A stretch of 64,000 nucleotides of DNA, taken from PALSA-612 sp963742925. GTDB taxonomy: Bacteria > Actinomycetota > Thermoleophilia > Gaiellales > Gaiellaceae. Shown piece after piece: positions 38,276 through 46,692 of the stretch. The stretch's first letter is position 1; each line of letters starts with the position of its first letter. Location: NCBI GenBank assembly GCA_963742925.1, contig CAVUNV010000003.1, positions 1 through 64,000 on the forward strand, written 5' to 3'. Made by a program: the position numbers and the translations under genes. Below the pieces are notes generated by a model, which was not told the origin of the DNA, made no database searches, and saw only the letters and a program-made list of their open reading frames with translations.

Positions 38276-39423
38276 GCGGGATCGGGGCCGCACCCGAGGT
38301 CGCCGCGGGCGGCGAGCGCAAGGAGATCGGCGTGGGCATGCTCGGCTACGCCTTCATGGGCAAGGCGCACTCGAACGCGTTCAAGAAGATCGCCTACATG
38401 ACCTGGCCGCCGCCGCTCGTGCCGCGGCTCGTCTCGATCGCCGGCCGAAACGAGGAGGCGGTCCGGAACGCCTCCGAGCGCTACGGCTACGAGCGCTGGA
38501 CGACCGACTGGCGCGACATCGTCGCCGATCCGGCGATCGGCCTGTTCGACAACGGCGGGCCGAACTCGCTGCACGCGGAGCCGACGATCGCCGCCGCCGA
38601 GGCGGGCAAGCACGTCATCTGCGAGAAGCCGCTCGGACGGACGGCGGACGAGAGCTACGAGATCTGGCAGCGTGTCGCTGCGACCGGCGTCAAGCACCTC
38701 TGCGCCTTCAACTACCGCTTCGTCCCGGCGAACCGCCTGGCCCGGGAGATGATCGAGGCGGGCGAGCTGGGTGAGATCCGCCACTTCCGCGGGCGGTACC
38801 TGCAGGACTGGGGCGACGATCCGACGCTCGACACCTGGCGCTTCCACCCCGACGAGGCAGGCTCCGGGGCGCTCGGCGACCTCGGCGCGCACGTCGTCGA
38901 CCTGGCGCGCTACCTCGTGGGTGAGTTCGAGTCCGTCTCGGCGCTGGTGAAGACGTTCCTCCCGGGACGCGAGGTGGACGACGCGATCGAGGCCGCCGTC
39001 TCGTTCGCGGGCGGTGCGGTCGGCACCGTCGAGGCGACCCGGCTCGCGCTCGGCCGCCGAAACGCGCTGCAGTGGGAGATCAACGGCTCCAAGGCGTCGC
39101 TCGCCTTCGACATGGAGCGGCTGAACGAGTTGCAGGTGTTCCGCGCCGACGGCGACCGCGCCCGCGGCTTCAAGACCGTGCTCGTCTCGGAGGCCGACCA
39201 CCCGTGGTGGGAGTTCTGGTGGCCGCCCGGCCACATCATCGGCTGGGGCGAGACCTTCGTCCACGAGATCCACCACCTCCTGCGGGCGATCGCCGAGGAC
39301 GGCGACGTGGCGCCGTACGGCGCCACGTTCGAGGACGGCTACAGGGCCGCCGAGGTGTGCGACGCGATCGTCCGCTCGAACCAGACCGGCGCGCGCGAGC
39401 AGATCGCGTATCGCTCGGGCTGA
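38272..39423 (+). CDS. Gfo/Idh/MocA-family oxidoreductase (3)
   Basis: 383-aa NAD(P)-dependent dehydrogenase. After a short N-terminal extension the dinucleotide loop is GVGMLGYAFMGKAHSNAF; the catalytic-lysine motif is CEKPLGRT, and GALGDLGAHVVDLARYLVG is the C-domain helix with the active-site Asp/His. GTG 38272 overlaps the isomerase stop (GTGA). Pairing of a TIM-barrel isomerase with such a dehydrogenase is typical for catabolism of inositols and less common sugars; the true substrate is unknown. Confidence 0.9.
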   Translation: MSGIGAAPEVAAGGERKEIGVGMLGYAFMGKAHSNAFKKIAYMTWPPPLVPRLVSIAGRNEEAVRNASERYGYERWTTDWRDIVADPAIGLFDNGGPNSLHAEPTIAAAEAGKHVICEKPLGRTADESYEIWQRVAATGVKHLCAFNYRFVPANRLAREMIEAGELGEIRHFRGRYLQDWGDDPTLDTWRFHPDEAGSGALGDLGAHVVDLARYLVGEFESVSALVKTFLPGREVDDAIEAAVSFAGGAVGTVEATRLALGRRNALQWEINGSKASLAFDMERLNELQVFRADGDRARGFKTVLVSEADHPWWEFWWPPGHIIGWGETFVHEIHHLLRAIAEDGDVAPYGATFEDGYRAAEVCDAIVRSNQTGAREQIAYRSG

Positions 39424-39460
39424 CCCGGGCCGGGGCGACTCCCCACTTTCGTCACACCCA

Positions 39461-39523
39461 CGTCACAGACATGTGACGATTTTCACGCTACGCTCGAATC
39501 GGGGGCAGGGCGCGAAAGCGCCC
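39461..39523. promoter_or_regulatory. Inverted repeats in the gap between convergent genes
   Basis: A palindrome CGTCACA-GACA-TGTGACG at 39461-39478, then GGGCGC-GAAA-GCGCCC at 39508-39523 (6-bp stem with GNRA loop). Their place between convergent genes suggests a terminator for the second, while the first resembles the TGTCAC/GTGACA palindrome at 56584-56601. Confidence 0.45.
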
Positions 39524-39561
39524 CGGGGGAGACAAACTGCATGGGGCCGGCGGGCAAGCCT

Positions 39562-40884
39562 TCAAGCGGCTTCGTCGGCCTCGGGCCCCTCTTCGTGCTC
39601 GGGGCGGCGGGCAACGCGCCTGAACTCGACCTCCAGGCGCTCGATCCGGTTCCCGTCGGTCTCGTAGACCGTGAAGAGGAGACCGTCGTGCTCCACGGTG
39701 TCCCCCTTGTGCGGCGCGTGCCCGAGCTCCCCGAAGACGAACCCGCCGACCGTGTTGTAGTCCTCCTCGGGGAGCGACACGTGGAAGTCCTCGTTGAAGT
39801 CGTCGATCGTGTACGTCCCGTGGATGCGGATCCGGTTCTCGTCCACCCGCTCGACCGACTCGTCGGGCAGGTCGAACTCGTCCTCGATCTCGCCGACGAT
39901 CTCCTCGAGCAGGTCCTCGAGCGTGACGATGCCTTCCATCGCCCCGTACTCGTCGACCACGACTGCCATGTGCTCCTTCGTGCGACGGAACTCCCGCAGC
40001 AGGGCGGCGAGGTCCTTCGTCTCGGGAACGACGTGCACCTTCCGGAGCAGCGGCTCGATCTCGACGTTGGCGATGCCGCCGGTCTCCTCGGACGCCCGGA
40101 ACAGGTCACGGACGTGCAGGACGCCGACGATCTCGTCCAGCGACCCGCGATAGACGGGATAGCGCGTGAACGGCGACGCCACCGCGACCTTCAGGCACTC
40201 CTGGGGCGGCATGTCGACCGCGAGCGCCACCACCTCCGGCCGCGGCACCATCACGTCCGAGACCTCCTTGTCGGCGAAGTCGAAGACGTTGTAGAGCATC
40301 TCGCGCTCCTCGTGCTCGATCTCGCCCTCCTCGGTGGAGCGGGAGAGCAGCATCTTGAGCTCCGCCTCCGAGAGCACGCCGACCTCGCCCGTGGGCGACT
40401 TGAGGCCGAGCGCGTTGAGCCCGGCGTCGCTCGAGCGCTGCAGCACCCAGATCAGCGGCTTGAAGACGAGGAAGAACGCCCGCACCGGAGCGGCGACGCC
40501 GAGCGCGACACGCTCCGAGTAGGCGAGGGCAAGGCCCTTCGGCATCAGCTCGCCGATCACGACGTGGAAGAAGGTGATGATCAGGAAGGCGAGGATGACC
40601 GCGACGACCGTGGCCATCACGGGATCGAAGATCTGCTTCAGCACGGGCTCGCCCAGGGCACCGATACCCAGGCTGGCGGCGGTGACGCCGAGCTGCATGG
40701 CGGCGATGAAGCGCGGCGGGTCGCTCGTGATCCGCAGGACGAGCTTCGCCCGGCGGTTTCCCTCGTCCGCGAGCTCCTGGAGCCTCGTCCTGCGCGCCGT
40801 CACCAGGCCGTACTCGGCGGCCACGAAGAACGCGTTCAGGAGGATCAGCGCCGCGACGGCGAGAAGGAGGAGCGTAGTGGTCAT
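39562..40884 (-). CDS. CNNM/CorC-HlyC family transporter or hemolysin-like membrane protein
   Basis: 440 aa: an N-terminal DUF21/CNNM transmembrane domain (three to four helices, residues 1-150, with NAFFVAAEYGLVTARRTRL), a CBS-domain pair (about 200-330, including VMVPRPEVVAL and VVVDEYGAMEGIVTLEDLLEEIVGEI), and a C-terminal CorC_HlyC domain with YNTVGGFVFGELGH. Relatives export Mg2+ or Co2+. ATG 40884 is where the membrane domain begins; the upstream 33 codons of the open frame are not conserved-looking. It is divergent from the radical SAM gene. Confidence 0.92.
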   Translation of the reverse strand: MTTTLLLLAVAALILLNAFFVAAEYGLVTARRTRLQELADEGNRRAKLVLRITSDPPRFIAAMQLGVTAASLGIGALGEPVLKQIFDPVMATVVAVILAFLIITFFHVVIGELMPKGLALAYSERVALGVAAPVRAFFLVFKPLIWVLQRSSDAGLNALGLKSPTGEVGVLSEAELKMLLSRSTEEGEIEHEEREMLYNVFDFADKEVSDVMVPRPEVVALAVDMPPQECLKVAVASPFTRYPVYRGSLDEIVGVLHVRDLFRASEETGGIANVEIEPLLRKVHVVPETKDLAALLREFRRTKEHMAVVVDEYGAMEGIVTLEDLLEEIVGEIEDEFDLPDESVERVDENRIRIHGTYTIDDFNEDFHVSLPEEDYNTVGGFVFGELGHAPHKGDTVEHDGLLFTVYETDGNRIERLEVEFRRVARRPEHEEGPEADEAA

Positions 40885-40985
40885 GCCCCGCTCCGCGGGG
40901 CGCCGGTACTGGGCAAGTCGTCGGCCACCAGCTTCACCGGAGTATAGGGAACCGGTCTGTCGGCCAGGAATCGCGCTTGCCATGA

Positions 40986-41006
40986 CGAACGTATGTTCGG
41001 TAGCGT
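40986..41006 (+). promoter_or_regulatory. LexA/SOS box and -10 of the radical SAM gene
   Basis: CGAACGTATGTTCG (40986-40999) is a fully palindromic-ended LexA-type box. The -10 TAGCGT (41001-41006) starts 2 nt after it and is 6 nt before the ATG at 41013, so LexA would block the promoter. Confidence 0.75.
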
Positions 41007-41012
41007 TCCGGC

Positions 41013-41915
41013 ATGGAACGAGTCGAGTACCGCGAGGAGCCGTGCAGGGTCGCCCTGAACCGCGTCAAGGGCATGCCGTTCGCCTGGACACTCAATCCGT
41101 ACATGGGCTGCGTGCACCGGTGCACGTTCTGCTACGTCCGTGCGTACGAGCTGCGCGCCGAGCGGCCGTCAGGGGACGCGTACGGCCGCTCGATCCGCGT
41201 CAAGATCAACGTCGCGGAGGTGCTCCGGGCCGAGCTCGGCCGGAGGACCTGGAAGCGGGAGGACGTCTCGATCGGCGCCGCCACCGATCCGTACCAGCCC
41301 GCCGAGGGTCGCTACCGGCTGACTCGCGCCTGCCTGGAGGCGTTGCGGGACGCGCGGACGCCGTTCCACGTCATCACGCGCAGCCCGATGATCGTCCGCG
41401 ACGCGGACGTGCTCGCAGAGGCGGCGACACGCGCCAAGGTCGCGGTCAGCTTCTCGATCCCGACGCTCGACGAGGAGGTCTGGCGGAAGACCGAGCCCGG
41501 CACTCCGCCACCGCGTCAGCGGTTCCGGGCGCTGCGCTCACTGGTGGACGCGGGCATCGACGCCGGCGTGGCTCTCGCCCCCGTGCTGCCGGGGATCTCC
41601 GACCGGCCCGAGCAGCTCCGCGCAGTCGTCCAGGCCGCGCGGGAGGCCGGTGCCGCCCACCTGTGGGCGGGAGTGCTCCATCTCCGCCCAGGGACGCGCG
41701 AGCACTTCCTCGCCGAGCTGGCTCGTGACTGGCCTGGGCAGCTGGCCGCCTACGAGCAGCTCTACGCCGATCGGGCGTATCTGCGCGCGGAGCAGACCGC
41801 TCCCGTCCGGAAGCTCGTCGCCCGCCTGCGGAAGGAGGCCGGCCCACCGGTCGAGCGGCCGAGACCGTTGCGGCCCGCCCCGGAGCCCGAGCAGTTGGCG
41901 CTGACGCTCGACTGA
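41013..41915 (+). CDS. Radical SAM protein, SplB-like/Rv2578c family
   Basis: 300-aa radical SAM enzyme. The cluster motif CVHRCTFC (C-x3-C-x2-C, residues about 33-40) lies in NPYMGCVHRCTFCYVRAYE; VSIGAATDPYQPAE and FHVITRSPMIVRD follow the barrel order of COG1533, which contains spore photoproduct lyase and is annotated as DNA repair photolyase. The actual reaction of this actinobacterial subgroup is not established. The LexA box over its promoter suggests induction by DNA damage. It is followed by a convergent ferredoxin, a plausible electron donor. Confidence 0.87.
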   Translation: MERVEYREEPCRVALNRVKGMPFAWTLNPYMGCVHRCTFCYVRAYELRAERPSGDAYGRSIRVKINVAEVLRAELGRRTWKREDVSIGAATDPYQPAEGRYRLTRACLEALRDARTPFHVITRSPMIVRDADVLAEAATRAKVAVSFSIPTLDEEVWRKTEPGTPPPRQRFRALRSLVDAGIDAGVALAPVLPGISDRPEQLRAVVQAAREAGAAHLWAGVLHLRPGTREHFLAELARDWPGQLAAYEQLYADRAYLRAEQTAPVRKLVARLRKEAGPPVERPRPLRPAPEPEQLALTLD

Positions 41916-41922
41916 CGTGCAG

Positions 41923-42225
<303 letters not shown>

Positions 42226-42231
42226 GGGGCC

Positions 42232-42546
42232 TTACTCTATCGAGGCCAGCAGCTCGTCGATCAGTAGTGGCGCACGCTCGACGAGCGCTGATTTGGCAAC
42301 GACCTGATCGAAGCCCGCGGCGTGCGCGGCCCGCAGTCCACTCGTGTCCGTGTGGTTCGTGAAGCCGACGATCGGGATGTCGGGATACGCGTCTGCCACC
42401 TCGTCCGGATCGATGCGGGAGATGTCCGCGATCACGAGCTCGGGCGCCTCGACGGTGTCCGTCGTCACGAAATGGTGCCCGGGCAGGAGCGCCTCGAGCT
42501 TGCCACGGAAGAAGAGATCGACCCCCGCCAGCAGGATCGTCGCCAC
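42232..42546 (-). CDS. Stand-alone receiver-like protein
   Basis: 104 aa with the strand-helix alternation of a response-regulator receiver domain. The likely phosphoacceptor is Asp in ELVIADISRI; GFTNHTD carries the Thr, and VVAKSALV the conserved Lys. The N-terminal acidic pair is not clear, so phosphorylation is uncertain. GTG 42546 is 6 nt after a TACGCT -10 (minus strand 42558-42553), and this start keeps the first strand ILLAGVDLFF. It is divergent from the DUF309 gene by 39 bp. Confidence 0.7.
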   Translation of the reverse strand: MATILLAGVDLFFRGKLEALLPGHHFVTTDTVEAPELVIADISRIDPDEVADAYPDIPIVGFTNHTDTSGLRAAHAAGFDQVVAKSALVERAPLLIDELLASIE

Positions 42547-42585
42547 GACCGGAGCGTACCACGGTTTCGAGCGAGAATCCGCTTC

Positions 42586-42921
42586 GTGAGCGGCGATATC
42601 GAGCTGCGGCGAGGAATAGAGCTGATGCGGCGCAGCGACTTCTTCGAGGCCCATGAGGAGCTCGAGGTCGCCTGGCGCGCGGCGCCCGCCGGCGAGCGGG
42701 ACTTCCTCCAGGGACTCGTGCACGTGACGGTCGCCTGGTACCAGGCCGGGCGAGACCGGCCCGGCGCCTGCGCGAGCCAGCTCGAGAAGGCACGCCGGCG
42801 GCTCGCGGCGTACGCGCCGACCCACCGGGGCATCGATGTCGCCGACGTGCTCGAGCAGGTCGAGGCGGCGTCGATGCTCGTTGCCGGCGGCTCGCTCGAT
42901 CTCCCGCCGCTCCGCATCTAG
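42586..42921 (+). CDS. DUF309 domain protein
   Basis: 111-aa helical protein. The DUF309 signature is FFEAHEELEVAW ... ERDFLQGLVHVTVAWYQ ... ASQLEKARRRLAAY, including the His and Glu residues conserved in this family of unknown function. GTG 42586 gives the usual length of about 110 residues; the longer upstream frame would overlap the divergent receiver gene. Followed by an unusual repeat-rich gap. Confidence 0.8.
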   Translation: MSGDIELRRGIELMRRSDFFEAHEELEVAWRAAPAGERDFLQGLVHVTVAWYQAGRDRPGACASQLEKARRRLAAYAPTHRGIDVADVLEQVEAASMLVAGGSLDLPPLRI

Positions 42922-42948
42922 AGCCGCCTGGACCGATCAGGTGACCGA

Positions 42949-43060
42949 CACTGCTACGTAGCAGTGCCAGAGCGGTGCCAGAGCAGTGCCAGTCGAAGTG
43001 CCGGAGCAGCGTCAGACGCTCCTACGGAGGAATGACGTAGCAGTGACAGACACTGCTACG
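42949..43060. repeat. Repeat and hairpin cluster between DUF309 and ccdA
   Basis: The 162-bp gap holds a perfect 18-bp palindrome CACTGCTACGTAGCAGTG (42949-42966); four or five imperfect repeats of about 11-12 bp based on AGTGCCAGAGC (42962-43010); and a hairpin CGTAGCAGTG-ACAGA-CACTGCTACG (43036-43060) that reuses both arms of the first palindrome. It may terminate the two convergent genes. Confidence 0.8.
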
Positions 43061-43083
43061 CAGCTGTGACAGGCCAAAGGAGG

Positions 43084-43794
43084 CTAGACAGTGCCGAGGC
43101 CCACGGACTCGAGGGCGCGGTTCAGCATCACGTGGAGCCACCAGTCCTTGCCGAAGAAGAGCAGCAGGCCGAGGGCGATCAGCGTCGCGCCGCTCGCGAT
43201 GCGGATCACGGCGTAGTGGTCGCGGACCCAGCGGAAGGCGCCCATCGCACGCGCGAACGCGATTCCGGCGAGCAGGAAGGCGACGCCGATCCCGAGCGAG
43301 TACGCCAGCAGGAGCACCGAGCCCCGCAGGACGGTGCTGCCGCTGCTGGCGAGCACGAGCACGGATGCGAGCACCGGCCCGATGCAGGGAGCGGCACAGA
43401 CGGCGAAGGCGGCACCGAGCAGAGCGCTCGACTCGCGGCGCCGAGCGTGCCCGATCAGGCCCGAGCCGACGATCCGCTCGGGCCACGGCAGCAGGCCGAT
43501 GAACACGAGGCCGAGCACGACGAGCACGAAGCCTGCGATCGCGTTCTGCCGGTTGATGTCGAACACAGACGCGATCGCGGCGGACCCGGCGCCGAGCGCG
43601 ACGAAGACGACTGTGAATCCGAGCATGAACGGGATGCTGGCGATCGCGATCCGCCTCGCGACGCCTTTCTCGCCGAGCCGCTCCGCCTCGACCGAGGAAA
43701 CGGCCGTGAGGTACCCGGGCACGAGCGGCAGCACACACGGCGTAATGACGGAGACGAGGCCGGCGAGGAAGGCGATCGGGATCCGCTCGGCCAT
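43084..43794 (-). CDS. ccdA: CcdA/DsbD-like thiol-disulfide transporter
   Basis: 236-aa membrane protein with six hydrophobic segments that passes reducing equivalents from cytoplasmic thioredoxin to extracytoplasmic CcmG/ResA-type proteins. The two redox Cys occur in VITPCVLPLVPGYL and CAAPCIGPVLASV, both typical of CcdA. ATG 43794 begins the first membrane helix and lies 1 nt after the ccmH stop. Last gene of the Ldt-ccmG-ccmH-ccdA operon. Confidence 0.92.
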   Translation of the reverse strand: MAERIPIAFLAGLVSVITPCVLPLVPGYLTAVSSVEAERLGEKGVARRIAIASIPFMLGFTVVFVALGAGSAAIASVFDINRQNAIAGFVLVVLGLVFIGLLPWPERIVGSGLIGHARRRESSALLGAAFAVCAAPCIGPVLASVLVLASSGSTVLRGSVLLLAYSLGIGVAFLLAGIAFARAMGAFRWVRDHYAVIRIASGATLIALGLLLFFGKDWWLHVMLNRALESVGLGTV

Positions 43795-43795
43795 G

Positions 43796-44257
43796 TCAGG
43801 CGTCGAAATGGGCGAGCTCGTCGTCGAGGCGCCGCTCGGCGGCCGGGTCGAGCGGGGCTCCCGCTGTCGCCGCAGGCGGTTCACGACGGCCGCGGCTCCA
43901 ACGCCAGGCGAGGAAGCCGAGCACGAGAGCACCGCCGATCACGCCGACGATCGGCAGCCACCAGGCAAGCAGGTTGAAGCCGCTGCGCGGCGGCGCTGCC
44001 AGGATCTGCTCACCGAACTGCGCCACCAGCTTGTCCTCGATCTGGCTCTTCGTGTCGCCCTGTGCGATGTAGTGCCGGATGATCGCCCGCTCGCGATCCG
44101 CGAACGCCGAGCTCGACTGGTCGAGCGTCGTGCCGCAGACCAGGCACATCACCTCGCCTTCGAGCTCGGGAAGCGTCGGATGCTGCTCGCTCGCCATCGC
44201 CGGCCCGGCGACCGCCAGGGCGGCCGCAGTGGCAAGGGCGGCGGCGATCGCTCTCAC
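43796..44257 (-). CDS. ccmH: Cytochrome c maturation protein CcmH/CcdA-partner
   Basis: 153 aa: signal peptide (residues 1-22), a soluble domain with the redox motif MCLVCGTTL (CxxC), a QGDTKSQIEDKLVAQFG helix as in CcmH/NrfF/CycL, and a C-terminal membrane helix near residues 100-122. It would reduce or hold apocytochrome c CxxCH thiols outside the membrane. GTG 44257 overlaps the ccmG stop. No CcmF or ResB/ResC heme lyase is present in the window. Confidence 0.88.
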   Translation of the reverse strand: MRAIAAALATAAALAVAGPAMASEQHPTLPELEGEVMCLVCGTTLDQSSSAFADRERAIIRHYIAQGDTKSQIEDKLVAQFGEQILAAPPRSGFNLLAWWLPIVGVIGGALVLGFLAWRWSRGRREPPAATAGAPLDPAAERRLDDELAHFDA

Positions 44258-44775
44258 GTTCGCAGCGCGTGCTCGATGCTGGCGCGGAGGTCCGACGCGG
44301 TCGTGGCGCCGTAGAACTGCGTCCCGATGTACTTGCCGTTCCGGCCGATCACTCTCGTCTCCGGGACGCCGGTGATCCCGTACGGGCCCCAGAGCGCGCC
44401 GTCGCCGTCGCGGACCACCGGGTAGGTGAGTCCGTAGCGGCGCATGAAGCTGCGCGCGTCGCCGCTGAAGTCCTTCGAGTCGACGCCGACCACGACGACG
44501 CCCTTGGAGCGAAACTCCTTCCAGAGCGTCTCGATGGCCGGTGCCTCCTGCTTGCACGGAACGCACCAGGAGGCCATGAAGTTCAGGACGACGACCTTGC
44601 CGCGCAGCGAGGCGAGCTCGAGCTTCCCCTGCTTGTCGAGCCGCGGCAGGTTGAAGTTCTTCGGCTCGGCCGTCTTGCCGCTGCCGTGCGCCATCTTCCA
44701 GACGAGCAGTGCGAGCAGTCCGGCGACGAGCGCCACCGCCAGCACCTGCCCTGTCAGCTTGAGCCGCGCCGCCAT
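44254..44775 (-). CDS. ccmG: TlpA/ResA/CcmG-like membrane-anchored thioredoxin
   Basis: 173-aa extracytoplasmic thiol reductase. N-terminal membrane anchor (residues 10-28), then a thioredoxin fold with VVLNFMASWCVPCKQEAP (CxxC), VVGVDSKDFSGD and the cis-Pro segment GITGVPETRVI. ATG 44775 shares its A with the stop of the L,D-transpeptidase gene. Reduced by CcdA and passing electrons to CcmH in cytochrome c maturation (family knowledge). Confidence 0.9.
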   Translation of the reverse strand: MAARLKLTGQVLAVALVAGLLALLVWKMAHGSGKTAEPKNFNLPRLDKQGKLELASLRGKVVVLNFMASWCVPCKQEAPAIETLWKEFRSKGVVVVGVDSKDFSGDARSFMRRYGLTYPVVRDGDGALWGPYGITGVPETRVIGRNGKYIGTQFYGATTASDLRASIEHALRT

Positions 44776-45851
44776 CAGGCCGGCACGATGATCACCGGCG
44801 TCCCGACAGTGACGTGCGCGAAGAGCCACTCCGCGGACGGGATGAACATGCGGATGCAGCCGTGCGAGGCCGAGTAGCCGAGTGAAGCGGGGTCAGGGGT
44901 TCCGTGAATGCCGACGCCGGGCGCCGTCAGGCCCATCCAGCGCGTCCCGAGCGGGTTGCCCGGGCCAGGCGGGATCGGCTTCGCTCCCTTCGCCCACGGT
45001 GCGTCGGGCGGCGGGTACCACCAGGGATCGCGCTCCATGACGACGATCTTGAACGAGCCGACCGGCGTCGGATAGATCGGCTGGCCGGTCGCGACCTCGA
45101 AGCGCCGGACGAACGCCACCGGCTTCGCCGTCGTCACCTGCTTGTAGAGGTAAAGCCATTTCGTGTCGCGGCGGATGACGACGATCGAGCTGATGCTGTC
45201 GGCCGTCACCTGCGCCGAGACGATGTGCGCCGGCAGCTCGAGCGGCTCGCGCCGGCTCTGCTGCAGGGCGAGCACGATCGCGGTCACGGCCGCCGAGCGC
45301 TGGATCGTGCTTCCCTGGACGTCCGGCACGACGACCGGCCGCAACGCGTGAAGCACGATGTGCGCGTCGGCGACGTCACGGTCGTAACGCGTGGCGAGCG
45401 TGTCCACATAGTCGACGACCGGGGCGCGCTTGACGTCGACCACCATCTTCACGGCCGTTCCCGCCCTGGCGTGGAGGGCGCGCGAGACCGCCGGGCCGAT
45501 GAAGGGCTTTGCGCCCAGCTTCCACGGCGAGACGGTGATCGTCCTGTCGCCGAGCGTCAGCGTGAGCGGCGACCGGAACTCGACCCCTACGGCCGAGTAC
45601 GCCGAGCCGTAGGCCAGCCCACCGACGTGGATACCGCTGATGGTCACGCCGGCGGCGATCCTCGTCCGCTTCGCGGGCGGGGGCGGCGGCGTGGGTGCCG
45701 TCGTGGTGCTGGTCGGGGTCGTGTCGGACGGGGTCGTGTCGGTCGACGTCGTGCCCGTCGTCGGGGGCGGCGAATCGGCCAGCGCATACGCGGCGGCCGC
45801 TCCGGCGACTCCGAAGGCAACGAGCAACACGAGGAGCGCGGCACGCTTCAC
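44775..45851 (-). CDS. Secreted L,D-transpeptidase (YkuD domain)
   Basis: 358 aa. A signal peptide (to about residue 25) is followed by a Thr/Pro-rich wall-spanning linker, a putative peptidoglycan-binding/VanW-like region (about 65-215) and a C-terminal YkuD catalytic domain with IHGTPDPASLGYSASHGCIR, the HxxxSHGCxR active site. It forms 3-3 peptidoglycan cross-links or attaches proteins. It heads an operon whose later genes are cytochrome c maturation factors; the overlap with ccmG suggests tight coupling, possibly because the catalytic Cys needs a reducing environment. Confidence 0.88.
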   Translation of the reverse strand: MKRAALLVLLVAFGVAGAAAAYALADSPPPTTGTTSTDTTPSDTTPTSTTTAPTPPPPPAKRTRIAAGVTISGIHVGGLAYGSAYSAVGVEFRSPLTLTLGDRTITVSPWKLGAKPFIGPAVSRALHARAGTAVKMVVDVKRAPVVDYVDTLATRYDRDVADAHIVLHALRPVVVPDVQGSTIQRSAAVTAIVLALQQSRREPLELPAHIVSAQVTADSISSIVVIRRDTKWLYLYKQVTTAKPVAFVRRFEVATGQPIYPTPVGSFKIVVMERDPWWYPPPDAPWAKGAKPIPPGPGNPLGTRWMGLTAPGVGIHGTPDPASLGYSASHGCIRMFIPSAEWLFAHVTVGTPVIIVPA

Positions 45852-45952
45852 GGCCGCAGTGTAGCCCGCACCGCGGGCGACGACACGGCTTGTAACGGCA
45901 ACGGATCGCCCTCCTCAGGCGGTGAGCACGCCACGTTGCAGGACATCCGGTC

Positions 45953-45958
45953 TAGACT
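45953..45958 (+). promoter_or_regulatory. -10 element of the 45966 gene
   Basis: TAGACT, 7 nt before the ATG at 45966. Confidence 0.45.
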
Positions 45959-45965
45959 TTTCCAC

Positions 45966-46202
45966 ATGGGCGAGCCGGCACCGATCCCGACCCAGCTCGA
46001 CGAGCCTCCCCTCCCCGATCCTGGCTCGGTCGAGCAGGCCTACCACTACCACCGCGCACGACGCGCCGCACGCATCCGGCACCGCCGCGAGCGGAAGTGG
46101 GCCCGGCTCCGGTTCTGGCTCGTGCTCGTCTGTCTCCTGCTGGCGGTGGCCGTGATCGGCGTGCTGATCATGCAGCAGATACAGAACATCTTCGGCATCT
46201 AG
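45966..46202 (+). CDS. Small single-pass membrane protein
   Basis: 78 aa: Pro/Glu-rich N-terminus, a strongly basic stretch (HRARRAARIRHRRERKWARLR), then one membrane helix (LVLVCLLLAVAVIGVLIM) and a short tail. Topology is therefore N-inside. Function unknown. The next membrane protein starts 8 nt after its stop, so they are likely co-transcribed. Confidence 0.7.
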   Translation: MGEPAPIPTQLDEPPLPDPGSVEQAYHYHRARRAARIRHRRERKWARLRFWLVLVCLLLAVAVIGVLIMQQIQNIFGI

Positions 46203-46209
46203 CGACGAG

Positions 46210-46692
46210 ATGACTGACGCGCCGCAGCCGCGCGGAACGCAGCCGCCCTCCCGGGAGCTTCGCGACGTCCGGTTGGGCGCGCGCTCGGGAATCACGGCCC
46301 TCGGCGCACAGCTCACCTGGGTCACGGGCCTGGTGCTCGCCGTCTCCGCGTTCACCAGCTGGTACTCGGGCCAGTCGGTCGAAGGCCCGACGCTGTCGGT
46401 CACGGGCTGGAACACCGGCACGCTCGGCAAGCTCGTCTTCCTGATCGGCATCGCCGTCATCTGCCTCGCCGCCCTGCGCCGGTTCGGGCTCCAGTTTCCG
46501 ACTGCGGCCCCGGAGCCACTGATCGTGGTCGCGCTCGGCTCGCTTGCAACCGTCTTCGTGCTGATCAGGCTGATCTCGATACCGGCCTCGGTGGTCGGTA
46601 CGAGCGGCCGCAGCATCGGCATCTGGATCAGCCTGGCGTCGGCGATGGCCGTGATCGCATCCGGCTTGCTGCAAGCCGCCGAAGAGCTATAG
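46210..46692 (+). CDS. Hypothetical four-helix membrane protein
   Basis: 160 aa with hydrophobic segments at about residues 33-52, 73-92, 102-122 and 132-152 and a Pro/Arg-rich cytoplasmic N-terminus; no recognised motif. Its last 65 nt overlap the 3' end of the convergent PAP2 gene, so transcripts of the two are complementary there. Confidence 0.65.
   Translation: MTDAPQPRGTQPPSRELRDVRLGARSGITALGAQLTWVTGLVLAVSAFTSWYSGQSVEGPTLSVTGWNTGTLGKLVFLIGIAVICLAALRRFGLQFPTAAPEPLIVVALGSLATVFVLIRLISIPASVVGTSGRSIGIWISLASAMAVIASGLLQAAEEL

Noticed and set aside
39481..39540. Riboswitch (c-di-AMP type) at the GGGGG-rich hairpin
   Set aside because: Only one short hairpin can be drawn, and no plus-strand gene follows; the downstream frame is antisense to the CNNM gene.
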